This document shows positions 26,781 to 35,443 of a DNA stretch of 64,000 nucleotides, in pieces. The notes below the pieces were generated by a model. The model saw only the letters and a list, made by a program, of their open reading frames with translations. It did not search any database and was not told where the DNA came from. Within the stretch, counting starts at the first letter, position 1; each line of letters opens with the position of its first letter. This stretch comes from Rhodococcus sp. IEGM 1381 (GTDB lineage: Bacteria; Actinomycetota; Actinomycetes; Mycobacteriales; Mycobacteriaceae): NCBI RefSeq assembly GCF_030056795.1, contig NZ_JASHKQ010000001.1, positions 124,001 to 188,000 on the forward strand. Direction: 5' to 3'. Both the position numbers and the translations under genes were made by a program.

Positions 26781-27241
26781 ACGGGTCCAAGGTAGAGCAG
26801 TACCAGCAGCTCGCCGAGCAGGCCAAGGGCCTCGTATACGAAGAGTCGAACCTGATCGCCAACGCCGCCAATCTCTCCGCATTGGTCTATCACGCTCTGC
26901 CGGAGGTCAATTGGGTCGGCTTCTACCTGTTCGACGGCACCGAACTCGTCGTCGGTCCCTTTCAAGGTCAGCCCGCTTGTGTCCGCATCGCTCTGAGCAA
27001 AGGCGTCTGCGGCGCTGCCGCGACCACCCGCGAGACGCAGCGAGTAGCCGACGTTCATGCCTTCCCCGGCCACATCGCGTGTGATGCGAACACTCGCTCC
27101 GAGGTCGTCGTACCGCTGTACCAGGGCGAGACACTGATCGGTGTGTTCGACTTGGACAGCCCCGTCCCGAACCGCTTCGACGCCGACGATCAGGCCGGCC
27201 TCGAAGCGATCGCGGAGGTCTTTCTCAGTTCGCTGAGCTAG
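26756..27241 (+). CDS. Free methionine-(R)-sulfoxide reductase (GAF domain)
   Basis: 161 aa. A single GAF domain of the fRMsr type: NWVGFYLF, GPFQGQPACVRIALSKGVCG, FPGHIACDANTRSEVVVPL and GVFDLDSP. The three conserved redox cysteines (about 84, 94 and 118) are present. It reduces free Met-R-sulfoxide using thioredoxin. Convergent with the dihydroxyacetone kinase gene (17-bp overlap). Confidence 0.9.
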   Translation: MSFTATELNGSKVEQYQQLAEQAKGLVYEESNLIANAANLSALVYHALPEVNWVGFYLFDGTELVVGPFQGQPACVRIALSKGVCGAAATTRETQRVADVHAFPGHIACDANTRSEVVVPLYQGETLIGVFDLDSPVPNRFDADDQAGLEAIAEVFLSSLS

Positions 27242-28877
27242 CTGCTGCCTCGAAGAACCAGGCGATGACGAGCGCACCGGGATCTACGACGCCTCGCGCG
27301 GCCTCACCGACATAGCTGGCGCGGCCGCGGTTGGCGGTGATGTCCTTGGTCGATTCGGCTCCGGTCTTCGCGGCGTCGGCTGCATTCTGCAGGGTGCCGC
27401 CGTCCTTTTCGAGCGCCTCGACGGCGGGGGCGATGGCGTCGACCATCGTCTTGTCGCCCACCCGTGCGCCACCGAGCTCGGTGATGCTGTCCAGTCCTGC
27501 CCGGGCGGCCTGCCCGATTGCCGCGAGATCCGGCTCCGATTCCAGCATCGTCCGGTAGAACTGCCGAAACCAGATACCGAACAGCGCGCCGGACGTACCG
27601 CCGGAGTGGCCCAGGTAGGCCTCGCTCACGGCCTCGAATACCGTTGCCGCCGAGTAGGATTCCTTAACCGCGTCCAAATCGAGTTGTTCGAGTGCGGCCA
27701 CCATGTTGGTTCCGAAGTCGCCGTCGCCTGCCTTGCGGTCCAGCTCGGTCAAGGCCGGCTCCTCGTCGAGCACACGCTGCGCCCACGACCCGATCCACTT
27801 CGAAACGAATGCCGACTTCTCACCGGTGTCGGACGGTGAGAACGTCGGCCCGAATGCGCCGCGTTCGGCCACCGGCTTAGCGCCTCGACTCTGAGCGTTG
27901 GGCCAACCGGGCGCGTCCGTGGGGGCGTCCCACAACTCGAGCATCTCGTCGTCCGCACGAACGAGGGTGATCGAGGCTCCGCCCATGTTCAACGCAGTGA
28001 CGAAGCTGCCGACGAGCGAGCGGGAGATCTCGATCCCTTTGCCGTGCAGGTACTCCGAGAGTTCACCGAACAGCAGATGCAGCTCCAGCGGGTGCGTTGC
28101 CCCGAGCCCGTTGACGATCGCGATCACCGACTCACCCGAGCTCAAACCGAGCGAGCCCACGATGGGCTCGGTCAGCTTCTCCACGATCTCCTGAGCAGGC
28201 AGCCGGGGCACGCGGTCGGTGCCGCGCTCTCCGTGGATACCGATGCCGAGTTCGATTTCCTCCTTGGGCAATTCGAACGACGGTTCGTCCGCTCCAGGCA
28301 ATGTGGGCGGGTTCAGCGCGACCGCCATACTGCGCGCGTTCTCCGCTGTTCGACGCCCCAGTGCAACGACCGCCTGCAGGCTGTCGCCGCGTTCCGCCGC
28401 TGCACCGCATACCTTTTCGACGGCGATGGTCGCAGCTGTTCCGCGGCGACCCGGGCCGTCCTCGCTCTCACTGGCGACGTCGTCGTCGACGAGAATCACG
28501 TCGGCGACGATGCCGTCCTCCTGCAACAATTCTCTGGCGATCTTGAAGTTCATCACGTCGCCGGTGTAGTTCTTCACGATGTGCACCACGCCACCGCCGG
28601 AGTCCACGGCCTTGGACGCCTCGTGCACCTGAAGGGCATTCGGTGAGGTGAAGACCAAACCGGGGCACGCACCGGTGAGCATGCCGCGACCGATGAATCC
28701 GGCATGCATCGGCTCGTGGCCCGATCCCCCACCGGACAGGAGGGCAACCTGACCGTCGGAGATGCGATAACGACGGGTGAGAAATCCGGGATCGGAGTGC
28801 CAGGTGACGTCGTCGGTGGCGGCGACGAAGCCGCGGAGGGCGTCGGCAACGAATGTTCGAGGGGAGTTGGAGAACAT
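27225..28877 (-). CDS. ATP-dependent dihydroxyacetone kinase (DhaK-DhaL fusion)
   Basis: 550 aa. Residues 1-330 are DhaK: LLSGGGSGHEPMHAGF and GIGIHGERG with the substrate-binding His215. Residues about 360-550 are DhaL: LDRKAGDGDFGTNM, GHSGGTSGALFG, GDKTMVDAIAP and GRASYVGE, which bind ADP and magnesium. The fusion order is that of single-chain DAKs that use ATP. It phosphorylates dihydroxyacetone in glycerol or triose metabolism; a glp operon is 17 kb away. Confidence 0.93.
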   Translation of the reverse strand: MFSNSPRTFVADALRGFVAATDDVTWHSDPGFLTRRYRISDGQVALLSGGGSGHEPMHAGFIGRGMLTGACPGLVFTSPNALQVHEASKAVDSGGGVVHIVKNYTGDVMNFKIARELLQEDGIVADVILVDDDVASESEDGPGRRGTAATIAVEKVCGAAAERGDSLQAVVALGRRTAENARSMAVALNPPTLPGADEPSFELPKEEIELGIGIHGERGTDRVPRLPAQEIVEKLTEPIVGSLGLSSGESVIAIVNGLGATHPLELHLLFGELSEYLHGKGIEISRSLVGSFVTALNMGGASITLVRADDEMLELWDAPTDAPGWPNAQSRGAKPVAERGAFGPTFSPSDTGEKSAFVSKWIGSWAQRVLDEEPALTELDRKAGDGDFGTNMVAALEQLDLDAVKESYSAATVFEAVSEAYLGHSGGTSGALFGIWFRQFYRTMLESEPDLAAIGQAARAGLDSITELGGARVGDKTMVDAIAPAVEALEKDGGTLQNAADAAKTGAESTKDITANRGRASYVGEAARGVVDPGALVIAWFFEAAASSAN

Positions 28878-28942
28878 GACTCCACCCTAACCACCTGCGC
28901 CGCGTCCCTTCCTCGGTTCTGCGGGACCGATACAGTCGGGGC

Positions 28943-29494
28943 ATGACTACCGTGACCTGGACGCTCGACTCATCGGACGGTGGGCAGTTGGCCGTTCGGA
29001 CGGATGTCACCGGACGGGCAGCCAAGATGGGCCATCGCCTCACGATTGCGGTGACCTCCTGGACCGCGACAGTCGAGTGGTCGGGGGACGCACCCACCGC
29101 GATCACCCTCGTCGCCGAGGTGAGTTCACTCGATGTGGTCCATGCCGAGGGCGGACTGACACCGTGGCTCGGGCCCGAGAAGATCGTGGCGAAAGCCAAC
29201 GCGCTCAAGAGCTTCGACGCCGACCGATATCCATCGATTCGATTTCGTTCAGAGGAGATCACCGCCGGCGACTCCGGATTCAGGCTGGCAGGCACGTTGG
29301 AGATTCACGGTGTGTCCAGGAAGATCACCGTGGACGTGAACGTCACCGACCTCGGCGATCGATGGCACATCGTGTCCGAAAGTATTGTGCGTCAATCGGA
29401 TTACAAGATCACTCCGTATTCGCAGATGTTCGGAGCCATGAAGGTGGTGGACGAGGTGACCGTGACGTTCGACGCCGAGTATCGCAAGCCCTGA
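28943..29494 (+). CDS. YceI-family protein (soluble)
   Basis: 183 aa without a signal peptide. YceI barrel: GHRLTIAVTSWTATVEW, KSFDADRYPSIRFRS, AGTLEIHGVSRKITVDVN, DYKITPYSQMFGAMKV. Likely binds a lipid or amphipathic molecule in the cytoplasm. Divergent from the dihydroxyacetone kinase gene. Confidence 0.87.
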   Translation: MTTVTWTLDSSDGGQLAVRTDVTGRAAKMGHRLTIAVTSWTATVEWSGDAPTAITLVAEVSSLDVVHAEGGLTPWLGPEKIVAKANALKSFDADRYPSIRFRSEEITAGDSGFRLAGTLEIHGVSRKITVDVNVTDLGDRWHIVSESIVRQSDYKITPYSQMFGAMKVVDEVTVTFDAEYRKP

Positions 29495-29532
29495 GCCTTT
29501 CCCATTCGCCTGTCATAGTGGACACTACGGCG

Positions 29533-30264
29533 ATGAGTCGAAATCGATGGATGATCGGATCGTGCGTATCGGCCCTGTTGCTGACCGTTGCCCTGACCGC
29601 GGGCTGCAGCAGCCCAGCGACTTCGTCCCCTGATGGACCTCCCGGAGTGAACGTCAATGGCGTGGGAGAAGTCCAAGGTGCACCGGACACGTTGACGACC
29701 CAGATCGGCGTTCAGGCCACAGCCGAGGACGTCACCGCAGCCATCGAACAGGCCAATTCTGCCGTCGGTGACGTCACGGACGCAGTGATTGCGGCCGGCG
29801 TCACCCGCGAGGACATCCAGACTCAACAGGTGTCGATCGATCCGCAGTACTCGGGCGCATTGCCGGGCGGCACCTCGAACATCTCCGGATATCAGGCCAC
29901 CAACACCTTGCAGGTCACGGTTCGCGACCTGTCGAAGGCGTCGGCAGTCCTGGGCGAAGCCACATCGGCCGGCGGAAACGCGACCCGAATCTCCGGGGTC
30001 TCCTTCAGGATCGACGACGATTCCGAGCTGATCGCCGATGCTCGGTCCAGGGCATTCGCCGACGCACGCGATCGCGCCGAGCAGTACGCGACGCTCGCAG
30101 GCGGCGAACTCGGTGACGTTCTGTCGATCACCGAGTCGATCACCGGCCAGGAGCAGGCGAGAACCTTCGGCGATTCCGCGAGTTCGGCAGACATGGCGGT
30201 GCCCATCGAACCGGGACAGCAGACCGTCAGCGTGTCCGTTTCGGTGAAGTGGGCGTTGAACTAA
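29533..30264 (+). CDS. SIMPL-domain lipoprotein (DUF541)
   Basis: 243 aa. Lipobox LTAGC (Cys about 25) after a hydrophobic signal. The rest is a SIMPL domain: GEVQGAPDTLTTQIGVQ, VTREDIQTQQVSIDPQY, GYQATNTLQVTVRDLS, ARSRAFADARDRAEQYATLA. Exported, membrane-anchored, role unknown. Four-base convergent overlap with the CoA-transferase gene. Confidence 0.85.
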   Translation: MSRNRWMIGSCVSALLLTVALTAGCSSPATSSPDGPPGVNVNGVGEVQGAPDTLTTQIGVQATAEDVTAAIEQANSAVGDVTDAVIAAGVTREDIQTQQVSIDPQYSGALPGGTSNISGYQATNTLQVTVRDLSKASAVLGEATSAGGNATRISGVSFRIDDDSELIADARSRAFADARDRAEQYATLAGGELGDVLSITESITGQEQARTFGDSASSADMAVPIEPGQQTVSVSVSVKWALN

Positions 30265-31370
30265 GACCCGGCGGGCGGTGGCAGGCGATAGTTCACCGGG
30301 GTGGCCGAGAAGTCCAGAGGATTACGGACGCCGTCGGCCACTGAACCCGGCACCTGGACCCGCGGCTCGAGCCCGAGTGATTCCGCGAACGCAAAGGCCT
30401 CGTCGATGGAATTGACCGGCCCAGCGGGAACGTTGCGGGCCATCAGTTCTCGATACCATTCGTCCGCGGTCCGCGTCTGCAATGCCGAGTTCACGATGTC
30501 CACCAACTGATCTCGATGTTCGACGCGCGCCGAGTTGGACGAGAAGCGTTCGTCCGCAGCTAATTCCGGGATTCCCAGCACGTCCGTCAGCTCCGAGAAC
30601 TGCCGGTCGTTGCCCACTGCCAACGCGAGCGGACGGTCGGCGGTCTCGAACACCTCGTACGGCACCAACGAGGGATGCTTGTTGCCCATCGGGACGGGCA
30701 CGACCCCTGCCCCGAGGTAGGCCGCCGACTGATTGCTCAGTGCGGACAGTACCGACGCCATCAGCGAGGTGTGCACCTGCTGACCCTCACCGGTCTGCGA
30801 TCGATGATGCAGTGCCGCAAGGATTCCGCTGAGTGCATGCAGGCCGGTGACGATATCGACCATCGCCACTCCCACTTTCGTGGGCGTCGACGCATCGGGG
30901 CCGGTGACGCTCATGAGCCCGCCGACGGCTTGGACCACCAGATCGTACCCAGGGAGCGCAGCTCCTCCGCCGGTGCCGAAGCCAGAGATCGAGCAGTAGA
31001 TCAGGCCCGGGTTCGATTGCGACACAGCTGAATAACCCAGCCCGAGGCGATCCATCGTTCCGGCGCGGAAGTTCTCGATCACGATATCCGCGCCCGAGAC
31101 GATCTCGCGCGCCTCGGCTACGCCGCTCTCGGACTGCAGGTCGATGAACCTCGACGTCTTGTTGCGATTCACCGAGTTGAAATAGGTTGCCGTACCGGCG
31201 GAGTCGTACGGGGGACCCCAGGATCGGGTGTCGTCGCCGGTTCCGGGTCGCTCGATCTTGATCACGTCTGCGCCCATGTCGCCGAGCATCATTGTCGCGT
31301 ACGGTCCGGCGAGCACTCGGGAGAAGTCCGCGACGACGAGCCCCGCGAGTGGACCGGTGGCAGGTGTCAT
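30261..31370 (-). CDS. Class III CoA-transferase (CaiB/BaiF family)
   Basis: 369 aa. LAGLVVADFSRVLAGPYATM, ADVIKIERPGTGDDTR, FIDLQSE, IENFRAGTMDRLGLG and AMVDIVTGLHAL, with Asp172 at the catalytic position equivalent to formyl-CoA transferase Asp169. Transfers CoA between carboxylic acids; substrate not predictable. Single gene. Confidence 0.9.
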   Translation of the reverse strand: MTPATGPLAGLVVADFSRVLAGPYATMMLGDMGADVIKIERPGTGDDTRSWGPPYDSAGTATYFNSVNRNKTSRFIDLQSESGVAEAREIVSGADIVIENFRAGTMDRLGLGYSAVSQSNPGLIYCSISGFGTGGGAALPGYDLVVQAVGGLMSVTGPDASTPTKVGVAMVDIVTGLHALSGILAALHHRSQTGEGQQVHTSLMASVLSALSNQSAAYLGAGVVPVPMGNKHPSLVPYEVFETADRPLALAVGNDRQFSELTDVLGIPELAADERFSSNSARVEHRDQLVDIVNSALQTRTADEWYRELMARNVPAGPVNSIDEAFAFAESLGLEPRVQVPGSVADGVRNPLDFSATPVNYRLPPPAGS

Positions 31371-31393
31371 CGGTCCACTGTATGACCCAGCGC

Positions 31394-32275
31394 CTAGGCG
31401 ACCGCGAAGGACCGCTTCGCCAACCCGAACTGGAAGCCGGTGATCGCCGTGGTCACCGGAGCTTCCGGGTTCTCGGCAGCACCGAGAGTGACGAACAGCG
31501 GGGTGAAATGTTCGACGGTGGGATGTGCGTACGGCATTCCCGGTGCGGCGTTGCGGAAGTCCGCCAGTGTTCCGACGTCACCGCGCGCCAACGCGTCGGC
31601 CGCCCAGAGATCGAAGTCCTCGGACCACGTCGGGACAGTGTTGGTGCTGAAGTTCTCCCGCGAGAGGAACGGCAACCCGTGCGTCATGAATCCGGATCCG
31701 ATGACCAGAACACCCTCGGCCCGCAGCTCTTTGAGCGCTCCGCCGATGCCCATCAGCCGATCGGGTGCATGGGTCGGCAGGCTCAATTGCAGAACGGGAA
31801 CATCGGCGTAGGGGTACATGACCTTCAGCGGAACCCAGGCACCGTGATCGAGGCCGCGAGAAGTGTGCCGGTGCAGGTTCTCCGACGCGGGGATCGCCGC
31901 GGCGACGCGCGCGGCCAACACCTCGGCGTCGGGCGTCCGGTATTCCATCGAGAAGTAACGCTGAGCGAAACCGCCGAAGTCGTAGACCAGCGGGGTCGCG
32001 GCCGCCGACGCAGACAGACTCAGCGGGGCCTCTTCCCAGTGCGCGCTGACGATGAGGATCGCCTTCGGCTTGGGCATCGACTGCGACCAGGTGAACAGCT
32101 GGTCCATCCAGAGTGCGTCGTCGAACACCGGGGGCGCGCCATGGCTGATGTACAGGGCGGGCATCGGCCCGTCGTTCGGGGTCCACATCTGCTGTGACCG
32201 GCTCGCGGGTGCGGTATCGGCGAGAAACGCATCGAACGCTGCTCCCGCGATCGGCGGGTTTACGACAGATGTCAT
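31394..32275 (-). CDS. Class III extradiol dioxygenase (DODA/YgiD-like)
   Basis: 293 aa. LigB-type metal site: ALYISHGAPP, ILIVSAHWEE, GLDHGAWVPLKVMYP, GSGFMTHGLPFL and HPTVEHFTPLFVTLGA. These match DOPA 4,5-dioxygenase-like proteins; the natural substrate is probably a catechol. A short palindrome upstream (32297-32310) suggests control by a MarR-like regulator not found nearby. Confidence 0.88.
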   Translation of the reverse strand: MTSVVNPPIAGAAFDAFLADTAPASRSQQMWTPNDGPMPALYISHGAPPVFDDALWMDQLFTWSQSMPKPKAILIVSAHWEEAPLSLSASAAATPLVYDFGGFAQRYFSMEYRTPDAEVLAARVAAAIPASENLHRHTSRGLDHGAWVPLKVMYPYADVPVLQLSLPTHAPDRLMGIGGALKELRAEGVLVIGSGFMTHGLPFLSRENFSTNTVPTWSEDFDLWAADALARGDVGTLADFRNAAPGMPYAHPTVEHFTPLFVTLGAAENPEAPVTTAITGFQFGLAKRSFAVA

Positions 32276-32296
32276 GAGGGGTCCTTCGAGTGCTTA

Positions 32297-32310
32297 GTTG
32301 AACCTTCAAC
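32297..32310. promoter_or_regulatory. Candidate operator of the extradiol dioxygenase gene
   Basis: GTTGAACCTTCAAC: perfect 6-bp arms with a two-base spacer, extended by partial TAG/CTA symmetry, 22 bases upstream of the dioxygenase start. The form resembles MarR-family sites. Confidence 0.5.
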
Positions 32311-32373
32311 CTAGCACTGGATTCCATTTTGCACAAGGCACCTCACACGCCCCTCACCACCTACAGTGACCAG

Positions 32374-33204
32374 GTGCCCAAGGTGACCCTGTCGCAGTAC
32401 CCCACGCCCCTGGAACCAGCTCCCCGGCTGGCTGCGGCTCTGGGGCTCGGTCCGAACGATCTGTGGATCAAACGCGACGACCTTCTCGGGCCGGGCGGCG
32501 GCGGAAACAAGGTGCGCAAGCTCGAATGGCTCTGCGGGGCGGCGATCGAGGCCGGGGCCACCGCACTCGTCACCAGCGGCGCGGCCCAGAGCAACCACGC
32601 CCGGCTCACCGCGGCCGCAGGTGCACGACTCGGCCTCGACGTCGTACTGGTCCTGGCCGGCGCACCCCAGGCCAACGAGAACGGAAACATCGTGCTCGAC
32701 GGCCTGTTCGGGGCACAGATCGTCTGGGCGGGCACCGACTCGCTGGACGAACGAGCCGCCGAGACCGCCGCCGAACTGGGCGAGGGGGCATCGCTGATCC
32801 CATTCGGCGGTACCTCGCTGGACAGTGTCGAGGGCTACGTCTCGTGCGCCGACGAGGTCCTGGCCGAAATCCCCGCAGTGCACACGATCGTCACAGCGGT
32901 CGGATCAGGAGGAACGATGGCGGGGCTCGTCCGACGCCTCGGTGCCGAACGCGTCCTCGGCGTCGACTGCGGCGCCGTCTCGGATCCGGTGGATCGTGTA
33001 CTCCATTTCGCCAATCGGCCGATCGATCGGGAGCAGTTGAGATTCCGGCACGATCTCGTCGGCGAGGGGTATGCGGTGCTGTCGGATTCAGTCGCCGAAG
33101 CAATGACGTTGGTCGCCCGCACCGAGGGGCTCGTGCTCGACCCTGTCTATTCCGGGCGCGCTGCTGCCGGACTCGTTGCTGCCGTGAGGGATTCGATGAT
33201 CTAG
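32374..33204 (+). CDS. PLP-dependent D-cysteine desulfhydrase / ACC deaminase family enzyme
   Basis: About 276 aa. WIKRDDLLGPGGGGNKVRKL carries the PLP-binding lysine; TSGAAQSNHARLTAAA and VGSGGTMAGLVRR are the phosphate-binding loops. At 276 aa it is shorter than the usual 320-340 aa for the family. The GTG at 32374 follows a TACAGT-like -10 and may be leaderless; a TTG at 32329 is possible. Substrate (D-cysteine or ACC) is not resolved. Confidence 0.82.
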   Translation: MPKVTLSQYPTPLEPAPRLAAALGLGPNDLWIKRDDLLGPGGGGNKVRKLEWLCGAAIEAGATALVTSGAAQSNHARLTAAAGARLGLDVVLVLAGAPQANENGNIVLDGLFGAQIVWAGTDSLDERAAETAAELGEGASLIPFGGTSLDSVEGYVSCADEVLAEIPAVHTIVTAVGSGGTMAGLVRRLGAERVLGVDCGAVSDPVDRVLHFANRPIDREQLRFRHDLVGEGYAVLSDSVAEAMTLVARTEGLVLDPVYSGRAAAGLVAAVRDSMI

Positions 33205-33213
33205 GCAGGTGAG

Positions 33214-33256
33214 CGAACAGTCCTGTTGCACTCCGGCGGCCTACCAGGACTGTTCG
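33214..33256. terminator. Inverted repeat between convergent genes
   Basis: CGAACAGTCCTG (33214-33225) and its exact complement (33245-33256) with a 19-base loop, just after the PLP enzyme gene. Probably a terminator for that gene and for the convergent small secreted-protein gene; there is no T-run. Confidence 0.5.
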
Positions 33257-33338
33257 GCCACCGCGGCGCAGTCGAATTGGGCCTACGCCAGGCCGGTTAC
33301 CCGACGGAAACTCGAACTCCAGACTGAGGTTCACACGG

Positions 33339-33602
33339 CTACTCCACAACGACGCGGCCACCACCGGGCAGGTTGGGAGTGTCCGTGACTTCCCCTGCCT
33401 CGATCACCGTCGCAGTTGCCTCGACCGGCCCCGACCCGACGCTGACGCCGTGCTGAAAGAACAAGAACGCCTGCACGGGCCTGAGCTCCGTGGTGGGCGC
33501 GGCCGACGCGATACCCGCCGACCCCAGCGTCAGGGCTCCTGCAACCAACGGTGCCGCCACGAGGCGAGTGATTACTTTTCTCGAAAACACGATGCTCCCC
33601 AT
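33339..33602 (-). CDS. Small secreted protein (87 aa)
   Basis: Signal peptide RKVITRLVAAPLVAGALTLG ending at GIASAAPT, then about 50 residues (TTELRPVQAFLFFQHGVSVG) without recognised domain. Start ATG at 33602, or a GTG four codons on preceded by GGGGAG. Function unknown. Confidence 0.6.
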   Translation of the reverse strand: MGSIVFSRKVITRLVAAPLVAGALTLGSAGIASAAPTTELRPVQAFLFFQHGVSVGSGPVEATATVIEAGEVTDTPNLPGGGRVVVE

Positions 33603-33685
33603 TCCGTTGAATTCGTCCGATGTCCGAGAACATCGCGCAACGGACCAGGTGGTGTGCAAACCCCTCGGGCCCTAGGCTCGGCGAT

Positions 33686-34087
33686 ATGCCTGGTGCTGTC
33701 TATCGCGCACCGATGCCGGACGGCGTCGAGCGTGCCCTCACCTACGGACTCTGCGGAATGTCGGCCGACGACGAACGATCGCTACGACGGGTCGAGCGCT
33801 TCGAGCAGGTTCCGGACGGCTCTTTCGTCTGGACGCGAACCGCGCGTGGCGAGTACTTCCTCGGCCGAATCTCCGGTCCACTGCGGGAAGATCACAGCGC
33901 CGACGCGGTGGCGTCGAACATGATGTTCGTACGGGACTGCGAGTGGACCGGCGAACCCGTTCCCGTGCACGAGGTGCCCGCCGCCACGCTCCGCACGTTT
34001 GCCCGCGGCGGGCGAAACTTTCAGCAGACACACGACCCGCAGGTCGCCGCGGAGTCGACTAGCGTGTGGCGAACGCGAGGTCGCTGA
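33686..34087 (+). CDS. Conserved hypothetical protein (133 aa)
   Basis: Starts MPGAVYRAPMPDGVERAL. The centre (GSFVWTRTARGEYFLGRISG, then MMFVRDCEWTG and FARGGRNFQQTHDP) faintly resembles SH3-like modules that accompany restriction-type nucleases; that comparison is from memory and weak. Overlaps the convergent membrane protein by 29 bp. No nuclease motif. Confidence 0.55.
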   Translation: MPGAVYRAPMPDGVERALTYGLCGMSADDERSLRRVERFEQVPDGSFVWTRTARGEYFLGRISGPLREDHSADAVASNMMFVRDCEWTGEPVPVHEVPAATLRTFARGGRNFQQTHDPQVAAESTSVWRTRGR

Positions 34088-34268
34088 CCTGGGGATCGAT
34101 CTGCACAACCGAGTAGCCCTGGATCTCGAACTTGTTCTCGCCCTCGGGCGGTCCGAGCACGGCGCGAACTATCAGGGTGGCGACAGCGGCGACGAGTGCG
34201 ATCGCGACCACCACCGCCGCGACGATCAGCAGGGTGCGGGGTCCGCCGAACAGGTTCTTCGAGCTCAT
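34059..34268 (-). CDS. Small single-pass membrane protein (69 aa)
   Basis: MSSKNLFGGPR precedes one long hydrophobic helix (TLLIVAAVVVAIALVAAVAT) and a short tail (ENKFEIQGYSVVQIDPQVSD). Probably membrane-bound with the tail outside. No family recognised. Confidence 0.6.
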   Translation of the reverse strand: MSSKNLFGGPRTLLIVAAVVVAIALVAAVATLIVRAVLGPPEGENKFEIQGYSVVQIDPQVSDLAFATR

Positions 34269-34353
34269 GGGTCCATCATGGCCCACTCGGAACAGAGAAC
34301 GAGCCGCGCGGTGGACTTCGACGCAGTAATTCGACCGCCTGGTTCTTGACTAG

Positions 34354-34512
34354 AGTTGGCCCGGATGCTCGCCCGCGCCCGACGAGTCGACCAGCAGCGA
34401 ACGGGAGAACGTGCCGTACTACCATTCCGATCTCGACTCCGACGAGGTCATGTTCCAAGTCGACGGTGACAACGAGGCCCGCACCGGTATCGGCCTGGGA
34501 CCGAACCGATGA
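34354..34512 (+). pseudogene. hmgA: Remnant of homogentisate 1,2-dioxygenase
   Basis: A 53-codon open stretch without a start codon. From about 34405 it reads ENVPYYHSDLDSDEVMFQVD then GDNEARTGIGLG, the hallmark metal-site region of actinobacterial homogentisate dioxygenases (YHSD..DEVMFYVDGD). The preceding codons do not match, and the protein stops where about 100 more residues should follow. The TGA overlaps the ATG of the next gene. Read as a deletion scar; assignment from memory of the family. Confidence 0.55.
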
Positions 34513-35297
34513 TCCCTCAGTTCTTCCGTCGACTGTGCGACGACGCCGCCGTCTTCCCACCTGGCAACGCGCCGCTCGATGTCGCTGTGCAGCAACATCT
34601 CGAGTACCGAGCCAGTACGTTCGCTGATCTGGTCGGTCTGCTCGTCGTACCCATCGATCGAGTGACCGAGCTCGAATTGGGCACTCGGATGCAGGTGTCG
34701 TTGACTGCTCCGCACGGTCCCGGCACTGTCGAGGCCGGCCTCCGCGCGGCCGACCGTACGGCCGGAGTGACGGTCGTGGCCATCGAAGTGGAAGTTCCCG
34801 ACGGCACCGACATCGACGCACTGCGCGCCATCACCCAGGACATCGACATCTATGTCGAGATTCCCCGGGACTCTCGACGCGACCATGTCTTCGACGCCGT
34901 GGACGAGCGCGGGTACCGCGCGCTGTTCAGGACCGGCGGCGTCACCGCCGACATGCATCCGAGCGAGCACGAACTGGCGTCGGAGATATACGAGGCTGCC
35001 AAACGAGAGATTCACTTCAAGGCTATCGCCGGACTGCACCACGCGGCCCGAAACACCGACCTTCACAACGGTTTCGAGCAACACGGCTTTCTCAACGTGA
35101 TACTTGCGGCCGAGGCCGCGCACAGCGGGGCTCGGGTCGGCGAGCTCGAAAAGATACTGGCGATCCGGGACGAGGAGGTCCTCGCCGGGATTGTGGCCGG
35201 TGTCGAAGGTGAACGCGCCTTCGCCTCGTTCGGAACGTCCAGTATCCGTGAGCCGCTCGACGACCTCGTTCGCCTGGGACTCGTGCCACCTCAGTGA
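34509..35297 (+). CDS. Conserved hypothetical protein next to hmgA remnant (262 aa)
   Basis: MIPQFFRRLCDDAAVFPPGN at the start, then alternating helix/strand patterns (TAGVTVVAIEVEVPDGTDID, IYVEIPRD, YRALFRTGGVTADMHPSEHE, IHFKAIAGLHHA, GFLNVILAAEAAH) suggesting a TIM-barrel-like alpha/beta protein. No catalytic motif identified. The ATGA overlap with the hmgA remnant suggests it was once the downstream gene of a homogentisate operon. Confidence 0.65.
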   Translation: MIPQFFRRLCDDAAVFPPGNAPLDVAVQQHLEYRASTFADLVGLLVVPIDRVTELELGTRMQVSLTAPHGPGTVEAGLRAADRTAGVTVVAIEVEVPDGTDIDALRAITQDIDIYVEIPRDSRRDHVFDAVDERGYRALFRTGGVTADMHPSEHELASEIYEAAKREIHFKAIAGLHHAARNTDLHNGFEQHGFLNVILAAEAAHSGARVGELEKILAIRDEEVLAGIVAGVEGERAFASFGTSSIREPLDDLVRLGLVPPQ

Positions 35298-35443
35298 CGA
35301 AGAAGCGCGGTCGATAACTCACATCGCCATCTCCACCGATTCACGGCACAGTGCGGACAGCGATCATCACCACCTACCTCCCCGCTACGCACGCATGGCG
35401 TCACTGCAGCGTCAGGAAGGCTGCCCCAGCCGGTTGATTCCGC

